Assembly (NCBI GenBank): GCA_025455885.1 | Contig: JALOLR010000013.1 | Coordinates: 1 to 64,000 of the forward strand | Length of the DNA: 64,000 nt | Reading direction: 5' to 3' | Origin: Acidimicrobiales bacterium | GTDB taxonomy: Bacteria; Actinomycetota; Acidimicrobiia; Acidimicrobiales; Acidimicrobilacustridaceae | In this document: positions 41,662 to 51,364 of the stretch, in pieces | Numbering within the stretch: position 1 is the first letter of the stretch | Layout: each line of letters opens with the position of its first letter | Made by a program: the position numbers and the translations under genes | Notes under the pieces: model-generated | Databases searched by the model: none | Seen by the model: only the letters and a program-made list of their open reading frames with translations | What the model was told of the DNA's origin: nothing

Positions 41662-42485
41662 CCACCGAGGGCTCCGAGGCCGCCCCCGGGGTCCCGGTCG
41701 CACCGCAGGAGTGGGGCACCCTCGAGCGGGCGCTGCGGGCGGCCCGCGACACCGGGCGCAAGCTGCTCGTCCCGTACGTCACCGGTGGGTTGGGCGACGA
41801 CTGGCCCGACGTGGTGCGCGCCGTCGCCGACGCCGGCGCCGACGCCATCGAGATCGGGGTGCCCTTCTCCGACCCGGTGATGGACGGACCCGTCATCCAG
41901 GCCGCCAGCGAGCGGGCGTTGGCCTCCGGTGCCACGCCGCCCTCGATCCTCGACCGCCTCCGCCACATCGACGCGGGCGTCCCGATGGTGGTGATGACCT
42001 ACTACAACGTCGCCTTCCGGGCCGGGCACCACCGGTTCGCAGCGTCGCTGGCCGCCGCCGGGGTCAGCGCGGCGATCCTCCCCGACCTCCCCCTCGAGGA
42101 ATCCGGCCCGTGGGCCGCCGCCGCCGACGCCGCCGGCGTCGAGACGGTGATGCTCGCCGCACCCACCGCTCCCGACGCTCGGCTGCCCCGTATCGCCGCC
42201 CGCAGCCGGGGCTTCGTCTACGCCGTCGGCCTCCTCGGGGTCACCGGGGAGCGCGACGAGCTCGCCGCCTCGGCGCTCGACATCGCCGGGCGGGTGAAGG
42301 CGGTGACCGACAAGCCGGTGCTGGTGGGTGTCGGGGTCTCCAACGCCGCCCAGGCGGTCGAGGTGAGCGAGGTGGCCGACGGCGCGGTGATCGGCTCGGC
42401 GCTGATGCGGCGGATCCTCGACGGCGAGGGACCGGCCGGCGCGGGCGCCTTCATCGCCGGGGTCCGGGCCGCCCTCGACGGCTGA
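41658..42485 (+). CDS. trpA: Tryptophan synthase alpha chain, TTG start
   Basis: TrpA cleaves indole-3-glycerol phosphate and channels indole to TrpB. The 275-residue TIM barrel has [33 protein letters not shown] with the catalytic Glu and Asp, [21 protein letters not shown] and [11 protein letters not shown]. It starts at TTG overlapping the trpB stop (TTGA), since no ATG or GTG is available before homology begins. Confidence 0.95.
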   Translation: MTTEGSEAAPGVPVAPQEWGTLERALRAARDTGRKLLVPYVTGGLGDDWPDVVRAVADAGADAIEIGVPFSDPVMDGPVIQAASERALASGATPPSILDRLRHIDAGVPMVVMTYYNVAFRAGHHRFAASLAAAGVSAAILPDLPLEESGPWAAAADAAGVETVMLAAPTAPDARLPRIAARSRGFVYAVGLLGVTGERDELAASALDIAGRVKAVTDKPVLVGVGVSNAAQAVEVSEVADGAVIGSALMRRILDGEGPAGAGAFIAGVRAALDG

Positions 42486-42490
42486 GGGCC

Positions 42491-43636
<1,146 letters not shown>

Positions 43637-43673
43637 GCGACGAGGGTAGGCCACCCGCCGCTAGCGTGACCGG

Positions 43674-43721
43674 GTGGTGGCGACCCGCACATCGGCGGCC
43701 CGGCAGGGGCATCGGACGTGA
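43674..43721 (+). CDS. Possible 15-aa leader ORF upstream of truncated haemoglobin
   Basis: TAGCGT (43662-43667) ends 6 nt before a GTG at 43674, the exact leaderless arrangement of this genome, but that GTG opens a 15-codon frame (MVATRTSAARQGHRT) rather than the haemoglobin gene. Its TGA overlaps the haemoglobin GTG as GTGA, so the haemoglobin may be translated by coupling. It could be chance; no regulatory residue pattern is evident. Confidence 0.3.
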   Translation: MVATRTSAARQGHRT

Positions 43722-44140
43722 CCGGCACGGCCGAGGAGCAACCGCTCTTCGAGCGGGTCGACGGCGAGGCGTTCTTCGTCGGGCTCGTCGATCGCTTCTA
43801 CACCGGCGTGATGGCCGACCCGGTGCTCGCTCCGCTCTACCCGCCCGACGACGTCGAGGGTGCCAAGGAGCGCCTCGCGGGCTTTCTCGTGCAGTTCTGG
43901 GGCGGCCCGACCACCTACAGCGACCGCCGTGGGCACCCCCGGTTGCGCATGCGGCACGCTCCGTTCGTCATCGGACCCGCCCAGCGCGACGCCTGGTTCC
44001 GTCACATGGCCACCGCGGTCGGCGGGGCCGTCGAGGCGGGCGAGCTCTCGACGGACGACGAGGCCCGGATGCTGGCGTACTTCCACCGGGCCGCCGAGCA
44101 CATGGTGAACCAGCCCCCGGACCCTGTCCCTCGGGCGTGA
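43718..44140 (+). CDS. glbO: Group II truncated haemoglobin
   Basis: The 140-residue protein has the group II signature FWGGPTTYSDRRGHPRLRMRHAPFVIG with the proximal-side His in RMRHAPF, and DAWFRHM afterwards. Such proteins bind O2 or NO and often interact with membranes or respiratory redox. The gene follows a possible 15-aa leader ORF and lies divergent from an acyl-CoA dehydrogenase. Confidence 0.9.
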   Translation: MTGTAEEQPLFERVDGEAFFVGLVDRFYTGVMADPVLAPLYPPDDVEGAKERLAGFLVQFWGGPTTYSDRRGHPRLRMRHAPFVIGPAQRDAWFRHMATAVGGAVEAGELSTDDEARMLAYFHRAAEHMVNQPPDPVPRA

Positions 44141-44258
44141 AATCCACCACCCCGGCGGAGAATGGCACCATGCTGTGCACGACAAGGGTGATGCCGTCGC
44201 CCGAACCGCCCGCCCGTGGTCGACACGCAGTGCCTCCCCGGGCCTACAGGAGGATCCA

Positions 44259-44546
44259 ATGACGAAGTCCGAGCTCATCGCCGAGATCGCCGAGCGCACC
44301 GGCGTTGCCAAGGCCGATGTCGAGAAGTCTCTCAAGGCGTTCGAGGAGGTCGCCAACGAGGTCGTCGCCAAGGGCACCGAGAAGCTGACCCTTCCGGGGT
44401 TCCTCAGCTTCGAGCAGACCACCCGCTCCGCCCGCACCGGTCGCAACCCCCAGACCGGCGAGACCATCCAGGTGCCGGCCAGCAAGGCCGCCAAGGTCAC
44501 CGCCGGGTCGAAGCTCAAGGCCACCGCCAAGGCCGCCAAGATGTGA
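44259..44546 (+). CDS. HU-family nucleoid protein
   Basis: The 95-residue DNA-binding protein begins MTKSELIAEIAERTGVAKAD and has the dimer-forming helices and GFLSFEQTTRSARTGRNPQTGE beta-arm of HU, with a short basic Ala/Lys tail. It lacks the long C-terminal histone-like extension of mycobacterial HupB. A strong AGGAGG lies 6 nt before the ATG, one of few Shine-Dalgarno sites in the window, fitting high expression. Confidence 0.93.
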   Translation: MTKSELIAEIAERTGVAKADVEKSLKAFEEVANEVVAKGTEKLTLPGFLSFEQTTRSARTGRNPQTGETIQVPASKAAKVTAGSKLKATAKAAKM

Positions 44547-44582
44547 GCCGGCGGCCCTCCGGGGTCGCCGTCGTCGAGCATG

Positions 44583-44616
44583 GCCGAAGGGAGCGTCGTC
44601 CGACGCTCCCTTCGGC
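44583..44616 (+). terminator. Long GC hairpin after HU gene
   Basis: GCCGAAGGGAGCGTCG pairs perfectly with its complement 44601-44616 around a two-base loop (16 bp, or 15 bp with a 4-nt loop). It lies 36 bp past the HU stop. There is no T-run, so it is a terminator of the T-less type or an mRNA stabiliser. Confidence 0.6.
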
Positions 44617-44661
44617 GCGTCCGGGCCGGCGTGTCGGACCTCCCCCGCTAGATTCGGCGCC

Positions 44662-45125
<464 letters not shown>

Positions 45126-45129
<4 letters not shown>

Positions 45130-45548
45130 CCGCACTGCGCCCGCCGGCGGAGGTCCTCCCGCACCGGCCACCGTTCCTGCTGCTCGACGAGGTCACCGAG
45201 CTCGCCGTCGGCCGGTCCGCCGTCGGGCGTTGGGCCCTCACCGGGGAGGAGAGCTTCTTCGCCGGTCACTTCCCGGGCCGGCCCACGCTGCCGGGGGTGC
45301 TGATGCTCGAGTCGATCGCCCAGCTCGGCGCCTACGCGGTCCTCTCCGACCCGGCGTTCGCCGGACGGCTACCGCTCTTCGGTGGGGTCGACAAGGCCCG
45401 CTTCCGACGCCAGGTCGGCCCGGGCGACGTGCTCGTCGTGGAGATCGAGCTGGGTCGGATGTCGGCGCGCGCCGGGAAGGGCCACGGGCGGGCGCACGTC
45501 GCGGGGGAGACGGCCTGCGAGGCCGATCTGCTGTTCGTGTTCGCCTGA
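45126..45548 (+). CDS. fabZ: 3-Hydroxyacyl-ACP dehydratase
   Basis: FabZ dehydrates beta-hydroxyacyl-ACP. The 140-residue hot-dog protein has the catalytic pair in LPHRPPFLLLDEV and HFPGRPTLPGVLMLESIAQLG. It overlaps the bcp stop (GTGA) and is convergent with fabF, completing the elongation set except for an enoyl-ACP reductase, which is not visible here. Confidence 0.92.
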
Positions 45549-45576
45549 CGCGCCGTCCCGCTGCCCCGGTCGGGGC

Positions 45577-46758
45577 TCAGGCGTCGGGCGGGCCGAGGAC
45601 GATGCACCCGTTGTGGCCGCCGAAGCCGAAGCTGTTCGACAACGTCGGGCCCGGGGTCCACGGTCGGGCCTCGCCGACCACGAGGTCGATCGGGGCCATC
45701 TCCGGGTCGGGGTGCTCGAAGCCCGCGGTGGGCGGGATGAGGCCCTTCTGGATCGAGAGCACCGTCGCCACCGCCTCGAGCGCTCCGGCGGCCCCGAGCG
45801 AGTGGCCGGTGATCCCCTTCAGCGAGGTCACCGCGGGCCCCGGCGTGCCGAACACCTTGGCGATGGCCTCGGCCTCGGCGGCGTCGTTGAGCGGGGTCGA
45901 CGTGCCGTGGGCGTTGATCTGGGTGATCTGCTCGGGACGCAGGCCGGCGTCGGCGAGTGCCAGCTCGATGCAGGCGATGGCTCCGGCGCCGCCCGGGGAG
46001 GGGGCGGTGATGTGGTGGGCGTCGGCCGTGGAGGCGGCGCCGAGGACCTCGGCGAGGATGGTCGCACCGCGGGCCCGGGCCGTCTCCCACTCCTCGAGCA
46101 CCAGCACGCCGGCGCCCTCGGCCATCACGAACCCGTCACGGTCACGATCGAACGGTCGGGACACCCCGCTGGCCGACATCGCCGTCATGTTCGTGAAGCC
46201 GGCGATGCAGGTGGCGGTCATCGTGGATTCGGAGCTGCCCGTCACGACGGCATCGCAGCGGCCGTACGCGATGAGCCGATAGGCGTTGCCGATGGCCTGG
46301 GTGCCGGCGGCGCACGCGGTGCAGGTGTTCTCGCAGGGGCCCTGGTAGCCGTAGCGCATGGACACCGCAGCCGACGCGGCGTTCGCCATGAGCATCGGCA
46401 CCATGAACGGGCTGACCCGCCGCGGTCCCTTGTGCTCGTGGACGAGCACCTGCTCCTCGAGGGTGGTGAGCCCCCCGATGCCGGTGCCGATCCACGTGCC
46501 GATGCGCAGCGGGTCGGCGGCGAGGTCGCCGGACTGCGCGAGGGCCTCGGCGGCGGCGGCCAGCGCGAACTGGGCGAAGCGGTCGGTGCGGCGGGCCTCC
46601 TTCGGGTTGTCGAAGGCGACGTCCATCGGATCGAAGTCGACGACGTGGCGGAGGCCGACGGGTGCCGGGCCGAGGAGGCCCTCCCAGAAGGCCTCGGCGC
46701 CGATGCCACAGGGGCTGACGACGCCGACGCCGGTGACGGCGACGCGGCGCTCGGCCAT
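45577..46758 (-). CDS. fabF: Beta-ketoacyl-ACP synthase II
   Basis: FabF elongates acyl-ACP with malonyl-ACP. The 393-residue product has the active-site Cys in NTCTACAAGTQAIG, the two His in NAHGTSTPLND and SNSFGFGGHNG, and SLKGITGHSLGAAGALEA. Its ATG at 46758 overlaps the acpP stop by one base (TGATG), indicating coupling. It is the last gene of the fabD-H-G-acpP-F set. Confidence 0.95.
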   Translation of the reverse strand: MAERRVAVTGVGVVSPCGIGAEAFWEGLLGPAPVGLRHVVDFDPMDVAFDNPKEARRTDRFAQFALAAAAEALAQSGDLAADPLRIGTWIGTGIGGLTTLEEQVLVHEHKGPRRVSPFMVPMLMANAASAAVSMRYGYQGPCENTCTACAAGTQAIGNAYRLIAYGRCDAVVTGSSESTMTATCIAGFTNMTAMSASGVSRPFDRDRDGFVMAEGAGVLVLEEWETARARGATILAEVLGAASTADAHHITAPSPGGAGAIACIELALADAGLRPEQITQINAHGTSTPLNDAAEAEAIAKVFGTPGPAVTSLKGITGHSLGAAGALEAVATVLSIQKGLIPPTAGFEHPDPEMAPIDLVVGEARPWTPGPTLSNSFGFGGHNGCIVLGPPDA

Positions 46759-46994
46759 CAGGTCTTCGAGGTGATCAGCGCGAAGGCCTGACCGACCGTC
46801 TCGATGTCCTCGAGCTCGGATTCGTCGACGGTGACGTCGAACTCCTCCTCGAGGGCCATGACCAGCTCGACCAGGTCGAGGCTGTCGGCGTCGAGGTCGT
46901 CGCCGAACTTCGCCTCCATGGTGACCTGCTCGGGGGTCACGTTGAGAAGGTCGACTGCGCACTTGCGGAAGCGCTCGAAGGGATCGTCACTCAC
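46758..46994 (-). CDS. acpP: Acyl carrier protein
   Basis: This is a 78-residue acidic carrier with the phosphopantetheine serine in DADSLDLVELVMALEEEF. It has the usual four-helix composition. An AAGGAG lies 7 nt before the GTG start, a clear ribosome-binding site that fits the high demand for this protein. Confidence 0.95.
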   Translation of the reverse strand: MSDDPFERFRKCAVDLLNVTPEQVTMEAKFGDDLDADSLDLVELVMALEEEFDVTVDESELEDIETVGQAFALITSKT

Positions 46995-47072
46995 GGGTTG
47001 CTCCTTGTCGGGTCGGCACGACGGTAGCCGTGCCGGGGGTCGGGATCGGGCCGAGTCGGGGGACGGCGAGGA

Positions 47073-47789
47073 TCACGTGGCCCCCATGCCGAGGCCCCCG
47101 TCGACGGGGAGGACGGCGCCGGTTATGTAGCCGGCGTCGTCGGAGGCGAGGAAGGCCACTGCGGCGGCGACCTCGCCGGGCTCGGCGAGGCGACCGAGGG
47201 GCACTGCATCGGCGATGGCGGCGCGGGTGTCGTCGGCGACCGCCGCGAACATGTCGGTGGCGACGGGCCCGGGGGCGACGACGTTCACGGTGATCGAACG
47301 GGATGCGAACTCGCGGGCCAGGGAGCGGGCCAGGCCGACGAGGCCGGCCTTGGACGCCGCGTAGTTGGCCTGTCCGGCCTGGCCCGTGCTGCCCACCACG
47401 GACCCGACGAAGACGATGCGCCCGAAGCGGGCCCGCATCATCTTGGCGACGGCGCGCTTCGCCACCCTGAACCCACCGGTCAGGTTGGCGTCGAGCACTG
47501 CGGTGAAGTCCTGCTCGCCCATGCGCAGCACCAGCATGTCGGCGGTCATCCCGGCGTTCGAAACGAGGATCTCCACGGTTCCCCACGTCTCCTCGACGCG
47601 GCTGAACGCCGCGTCGACCTGCTCGGTGTCGGTGACGTCGCAGGGCAGGCAGAGCCAGTCGTCGGGGATGTCGCCCGGCAGCTCGGAGCGGTGCGTGATC
47701 GCCACCCGATGGCCCGCGGCGGCGAGCGCCTCGGCGCAGGCGCGGCCGATGCCCTTGTTGCCGCCGGTGACCAGCGCGACCCGGCTCAT
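47073..47789 (-). CDS. fabG: 3-Oxoacyl-ACP reductase
   Basis: This 238-residue short-chain dehydrogenase has the NADPH motif TGGNKGIGRA, NAGMTAD, the catalytic Ser and YAASKAG (Tyr/Lys), and the tail GYITGAVLPVDGGLGMG. Specificity for ACP substrates comes from the neighbouring fab genes. It overlaps fabH by ATGA. Confidence 0.92.
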   Translation of the reverse strand: MSRVALVTGGNKGIGRACAEALAAAGHRVAITHRSELPGDIPDDWLCLPCDVTDTEQVDAAFSRVEETWGTVEILVSNAGMTADMLVLRMGEQDFTAVLDANLTGGFRVAKRAVAKMMRARFGRIVFVGSVVGSTGQAGQANYAASKAGLVGLARSLAREFASRSITVNVVAPGPVATDMFAAVADDTRAAIADAVPLGRLAEPGEVAAAVAFLASDDAGYITGAVLPVDGGLGMGAT

Positions 47790-48766
47790 GTTCCGCGGCG
47801 CCGATCGGCGGGATCGGGCCAGCGCAGCACCGCCGACGCCCAGCTCATCCCGGCCCCGAAGCCGATCATGAGCACGAGGTCGCCGGGCCGGACCCGTCCG
47901 CCGTCGAGGGCGTCGACGAGGGCGAGGGGGATCGACGCCGAGGAGGTGTTGCCGGTGGAGTGCAGCACCATGGCCACCTTGTCCGTGGAGATGTCGAGGC
48001 GCTGGCAGGCGGCCTCGATGATCCGGACGTTCGCCTGGTGGGGCACGACCAGGGCGATGTCGTCGGCCGTCACGCCGGCGGCGTCCATCGACGCCTTCGC
48101 CGACGCGACCATCACCGTGACGGCCTGGCGGAAGACCTCCCGGCCGTTCATCTGCATGAACCCGCCGATGGGCGCGTCGAGGAGCTCGCGGAGCGACCCG
48201 TCGGAGCCGAGGTCGAAGGAGAGGAGCTGGTCGCCCGCCTCGGTCGCCTCGATCACCACCGCGCCTGCGCCGTCTCCGAAGAGGATCGCGGTGTTCCGGT
48301 CGTCCTGGTCGGTGATCCGACTCATCGTCTCGGCCCCGATGAGCAGCACCCGCCGCATCCCCATGGCGATGAGCCCGTGGGCGTGGACGAGGCCGTAGAC
48401 GAAGCCGGAGCAGGCGGCGTTGAGGTCGCTCGCCCCGCCCCGGATCCCCAGCTCGTCCTCCACCTGGGAGGCGGTGGACGGCACCTGGTAATCGGGGGTG
48501 CAGGTGGCCAGGAGCAGGTAGTCGATGTCGGCGCCCGTGAGGCCGGCCGCGTCCAGGGCCTGCCGGCCGGCGTCTGCGGCGAGCGCCGCCGTGGTGCTCC
48601 CGTGGCGGCGCTCCTTGATGCCGGTGCGCTCGGTGATCCACTCGTCGGTGGTGTCGAGCCGCGCCTCGTAGTCCTGGTTGGTGACCACCAGGTCGGGCAG
48701 TGCGGTCCCCCAGGCGACGATGGCCGCTCCCGTCGCGCGCCGGTGGGTGGTGCCCGGATCCGTCAC
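47786..48766 (-). CDS. fabH: Beta-ketoacyl-ACP synthase III
   Basis: FabH starts fatty-acid synthesis by condensing an acyl-CoA with malonyl-ACP. The 326-residue protein has the Cys in LNAACSGFVYGL, His in VPHQANVRII and Asn in STGNTSSASIP, plus DEWITERTGIKERR. The GTG overlaps the fabD stop (GTGA). The long upstream open frame lies inside fabD. Confidence 0.95.
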   Translation of the reverse strand: MTDPGTTHRRATGAAIVAWGTALPDLVVTNQDYEARLDTTDEWITERTGIKERRHGSTTAALAADAGRQALDAAGLTGADIDYLLLATCTPDYQVPSTASQVEDELGIRGGASDLNAACSGFVYGLVHAHGLIAMGMRRVLLIGAETMSRITDQDDRNTAILFGDGAGAVVIEATEAGDQLLSFDLGSDGSLRELLDAPIGGFMQMNGREVFRQAVTVMVASAKASMDAAGVTADDIALVVPHQANVRIIEAACQRLDISTDKVAMVLHSTGNTSSASIPLALVDALDGGRVRPGDLVLMIGFGAGMSWASAVLRWPDPADRRRGT

Positions 48767-49938
48767 GATGCTCGCAACCAGGCGATCGGCTGGCTGGCGG
48801 TGACGCGCTCGCCGTCGACGGCCAGCATGCCCATGACGACCCCCGCGAAGGGCGAGCGGACCTCCTCGGCGCCCACGGTGCCGAGGACGGAGCCGGGGAC
48901 GACCTCGGTGCCGGTGGCGGCGTCGTCGGCCGGGGTGAAGACCCCGGCGGCGGGGCTGACCACGATCCGCTCGGTGGCGAAGAGGTGCTCGCCCTCGTGG
49001 ACCCCGGCGCCGGCGGCGCTCGGCACGGCGAGCGTGGAGAGGAGCTTGTCGAGGTCGTCGGGAGTGGAGACCGACAGGGTGGTGGCCCCCTGCACGGTTC
49101 TCTTGGCCATGCCGGTGAGCACGTTGCCCGGACCGAGCTCGACGTACACCGTGGCGCCGTCGTCGGCGAGGTGGAGGAGCGACTGGCGCCACCGGACCGG
49201 GCTGCACAGCTGCGCGCCCAACAGGGTCGCCCAGTCGGCGGGATCGGGGTGGGCCCGGGCGTCGACGTTGGCGTAGACCCCGATGTCGGGTGACCGGAGC
49301 TCGACGGCGGCGATCGCCTTGCGCAGGCGGTCGCGGGCCGAGGCCATGAACGGGGTGTGGAACGCCCCGCTCACGGCCATCGGCATGACCTTCTTGGCGC
49401 CCAGTGCGCGGGCTTCCTCGGCGACGTCCTCGACGGCCTCGGGGCTCCCGGCGACGACGACCTGTCCGGGAGCGTTGTAGTTCGCCACCCAGACGTCGCC
49501 ATCGACCCGGGCGCAGGCGATCTCGACGTCGTCGTCGTCGAGGCCGAGCACGGCGGCCATGGTGCCGGTCCGGTCGGTCGCGGCGGCGCGCATCGCCGCA
49601 CCCCGCTCGGCGACGAGGCGCACGCCCTCCTCGAGGGAGAGCGCCCCGCAGGCGACCAGGGCGGTGTACTCGCCGAGGCTGTGGCCGGCGGTGGCCGCCG
49701 GCTCGACGCCCACCCGCTCCACGGCGTCGAGCACGACGAGGCTCGTGACGAAGGTGGCGAGCTGGGCGTTGTCGGTCTCCTTCAGCTCGTCGGCCTCGGC
49801 CTGGAGCAGCAGGCGGGCCACGTCGCGATCGAGGACCGAGGAGGCCTCGTCGACGATCTCCCACGACGGGTGGTCGCGCCACGGCTCACCCATGGCGGGC
49901 TTCTGGGAGCCCTGTCCGGGGAAGGTGAAGACGATCAT
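48763..49938 (-). CDS. fabD: Malonyl-CoA:ACP transacylase with C-terminal degenerate biotinyl/lipoyl-like domain
   Basis: FabD moves malonyl groups from CoA to ACP. The 391-residue protein has FPGQGSQKPAMG, the GHSLGEY elbow with Ser87 and SGAFHTPFM with His194, ending its normal domain near residue 305. About 80 extra residues follow. Their end (VRSPFAGVVMGMLAVDGERVTASQPIAWL) has the beta-hammerhead pattern of biotinyl/lipoyl domains, but Gly370 replaces the modified Lys, so it cannot be lipoylated or biotinylated there. GGGAGGT lies upstream of the ATG. Confidence 0.9.
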   Translation of the reverse strand: MIVFTFPGQGSQKPAMGEPWRDHPSWEIVDEASSVLDRDVARLLLQAEADELKETDNAQLATFVTSLVVLDAVERVGVEPAATAGHSLGEYTALVACGALSLEEGVRLVAERGAAMRAAATDRTGTMAAVLGLDDDDVEIACARVDGDVWVANYNAPGQVVVAGSPEAVEDVAEEARALGAKKVMPMAVSGAFHTPFMASARDRLRKAIAAVELRSPDIGVYANVDARAHPDPADWATLLGAQLCSPVRWRQSLLHLADDGATVYVELGPGNVLTGMAKRTVQGATTLSVSTPDDLDKLLSTLAVPSAAGAGVHEGEHLFATERIVVSPAAGVFTPADDAATGTEVVPGSVLGTVGAEEVRSPFAGVVMGMLAVDGERVTASQPIAWLRAS

Positions 49939-50068
49939 CGGTGGCTGGGGACCTCCCGGCGAGGGGGACGGTGCGCTCGGAGCGACGGGGCGTGGGTGTG
50001 ACCGCCGCCGCGGTCGGGACGTTTCATCGGCGGCGAGGTGGACCGGGGGCGCCCCGCGGGGTGGCGGG

Positions 50069-50230
50069 TCATCGGGCGTCCCTCCCGCCGTAGACGGCGG
50101 TGAAGGACGCGTGGTTGTGCTCCATGATCCGACGTCGCACCGCGGCGACGGCGACGACGAGGACGATGGCGACGGCGGCGGAGGCGAGCCCCCGGACCCC
50201 CGGTCGCCGTGGAGCGGACATGGTCGACAT
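50069..50230 (-). CDS. Small hypothetical single-helix membrane protein next to tRNA
   Basis: The 53-residue frame begins MSTMSAPRRPG, has one hydrophobic helix (LASAAVAIVLVVAVAAV) and a short basic C-terminus. It starts 4 bp after the 3' end of the tRNA-Leu gene on the same strand. No promoter or ribosome-binding site of its own is clear, so it may be co-transcribed or may not be real. Confidence 0.4.
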   Translation of the reverse strand: MSTMSAPRRPGVRGLASAAVAIVLVVAVAAVRRRIMEHNHASFTAVYGGRDAR

Positions 50231-50233
50231 GAG

Positions 50234-50317
50234 TGCGGCGGGAGGGATTCGAACCCTCAAGCCCTTGCGGGCAGCGGGGTTTGAGCCCGCCCTGTATGCC
50301 GGTTCCAGCACCGCCGC
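50234..50317 (-). tRNA. tRNA-Leu (anticodon CAA)
   Basis: Read on the minus strand this 84-nt unit folds fully: a 7-bp acceptor stem (GCGGCGG with CCGCCGC), a D-arm with a CTG/CAG stem, and a 5-bp anticodon stem around CTCAAAC (anticodon CAA). A long variable arm GCCC-GCAA-GGGC and a T-arm GAGGG-TTCGAAT-CCCTC complete it. The long variable arm and anticodon indicate leucine. CCA is not encoded. Confidence 0.92.
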
Positions 50318-50402
50318 GTGCGATGAGGAGCAGGCTCACGGTAGCGCCGGTCACGTGGGGGTCTCCGGCTACCGATCGGTAACCGCCGTAGACTCCTCGA
50401 CG

Positions 50403-50696
50403 ATGAGCAGGGCCATGGTCGAGAGACGCCTGTCCGACGTCGCCGTGAAGCTGAAGGAACTGCGTCGCGAGCTGTCGGTGAGCGACGAGCAGCTGGCCCA
50501 CCTGGCCGACGAGGCCGACGACGCCCGGCTCAGGTCGCTCGTGTCGGAGACCCCGCTGGCCGAGCGCGAGCACCGTGAGGCCTCCCGGCACGCCGAGGCG
50601 ATGGGGCGCCACCGGGCCGATGTCGTCGCCGACATCGCCCGGCTCGAGCGCCTCCAGGACGAGCTGCTCGACAAGCTCCTCGACGCCGGTTCCTGA
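50403..50696 (+). CDS. Hypothetical coiled-coil protein
   Basis: This 97-residue protein is almost all charged helix with heptad-like Leu spacing (MVERRLSDVAVKLKELRREL...) and probably dimerises. TAGACT (50389-50394) ends 8 nt before the ATG, supporting a leaderless start. It stands immediately before pdtaR but is separated from it by a hairpin terminator. The family is not recognised. Confidence 0.7.
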   Translation: MSRAMVERRLSDVAVKLKELRRELSVSDEQLAHLADEADDARLRSLVSETPLAEREHREASRHAEAMGRHRADVVADIARLERLQDELLDKLLDAGS

Positions 50697-50716
50697 TCGC
50701 CGCTCCCCGATCGGGA

Positions 50717-50749
50717 CACCGCGCCCGCGCCCGGGGGGCGGGCGCGGTG
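50717..50749 (+). terminator. GC hairpin between coiled-coil gene and pdtaR
   Basis: A perfect 12-bp stem (50717-50728 with 50738-50749) encloses a nine-base loop. It lies 8 bp before the TAGCCT promoter of pdtaR, so it can end upstream transcription. No T-run follows. Confidence 0.6.
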
Positions 50750-50769
50750 GGTCCGGTAGCCTCGCCCGA

Positions 50770-51354
50770 GTGTCGACCAGAGTCGTGATCGCGGAGGACG
50801 AGGCCATCATCCGCCTCGACCTGAAGGAGACCCTCCTCGAGGAGGGCTACGAGGTGGTCGGCGAGACGGGGCGTGGCGACGAGGCCGTCGAGCTCGTCAA
50901 GGCCCACTCGCCCGACATCGCCATCCTCGACATCAAGATGCCGGGTCTCGACGGGCTGTCGGCCGCCCGGGAGATCGCCGGCGAACGCCGGGCGGCGGTG
51001 CTCGTCCTGACCGCGTTCAGCCAGCGCGACCTCGTCGAGCAGGCCCGCGACGCCGGGGCGCTCGCCTACCTCGTCAAGCCGTTCCAGCGCAGCGAGCTCG
51101 TCCCCGCCATCGAGGTGGCGATCGGGCGCTTCCGGGAGATGAAGGCGCTCGCCGAGCAGGCCCAGAGCCTCGAGGAGCAGCTCGAGACCCGCAAGGTCGT
51201 CGACCGGGCCAAGGGGATGCTGATGGACGGCCACGGCCTCTCCGAGGCCGACGCCTTCGGCTTCGTCCAGCGCACGGCGATGCAGCAGCGCCTCACCATG
51301 AAGGCCGTGAGCGAGCGCATCATCGCCGGTGAGCTGGCCCCGCCCTCGTCGTGA
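50770..51354 (+). CDS. pdtaR: ANTAR-domain response regulator (PdtaR type)
   Basis: The 194-residue protein has an N-terminal receiver domain (VVIAEDEAIIRLDL, phospho-acceptor Asp54 in ILDIKMPG, Lys in LVKPF) and a C-terminal ANTAR RNA-binding domain (KVVDRAKGMLMDGHGLSEADAFGFVQR). Such regulators bind paired hairpins in mRNA leaders and release attenuation when phosphorylated. The partner kinase is not in the window. TAGCCT (50757-50762) ends 7 nt before the GTG. Confidence 0.92.
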   Translation: MSTRVVIAEDEAIIRLDLKETLLEEGYEVVGETGRGDEAVELVKAHSPDIAILDIKMPGLDGLSAAREIAGERRAAVLVLTAFSQRDLVEQARDAGALAYLVKPFQRSELVPAIEVAIGRFREMKALAEQAQSLEEQLETRKVVDRAKGMLMDGHGLSEADAFGFVQRTAMQQRLTMKAVSERIIAGELAPPSS

Positions 51355-51364
51355 GGCGCGACCG

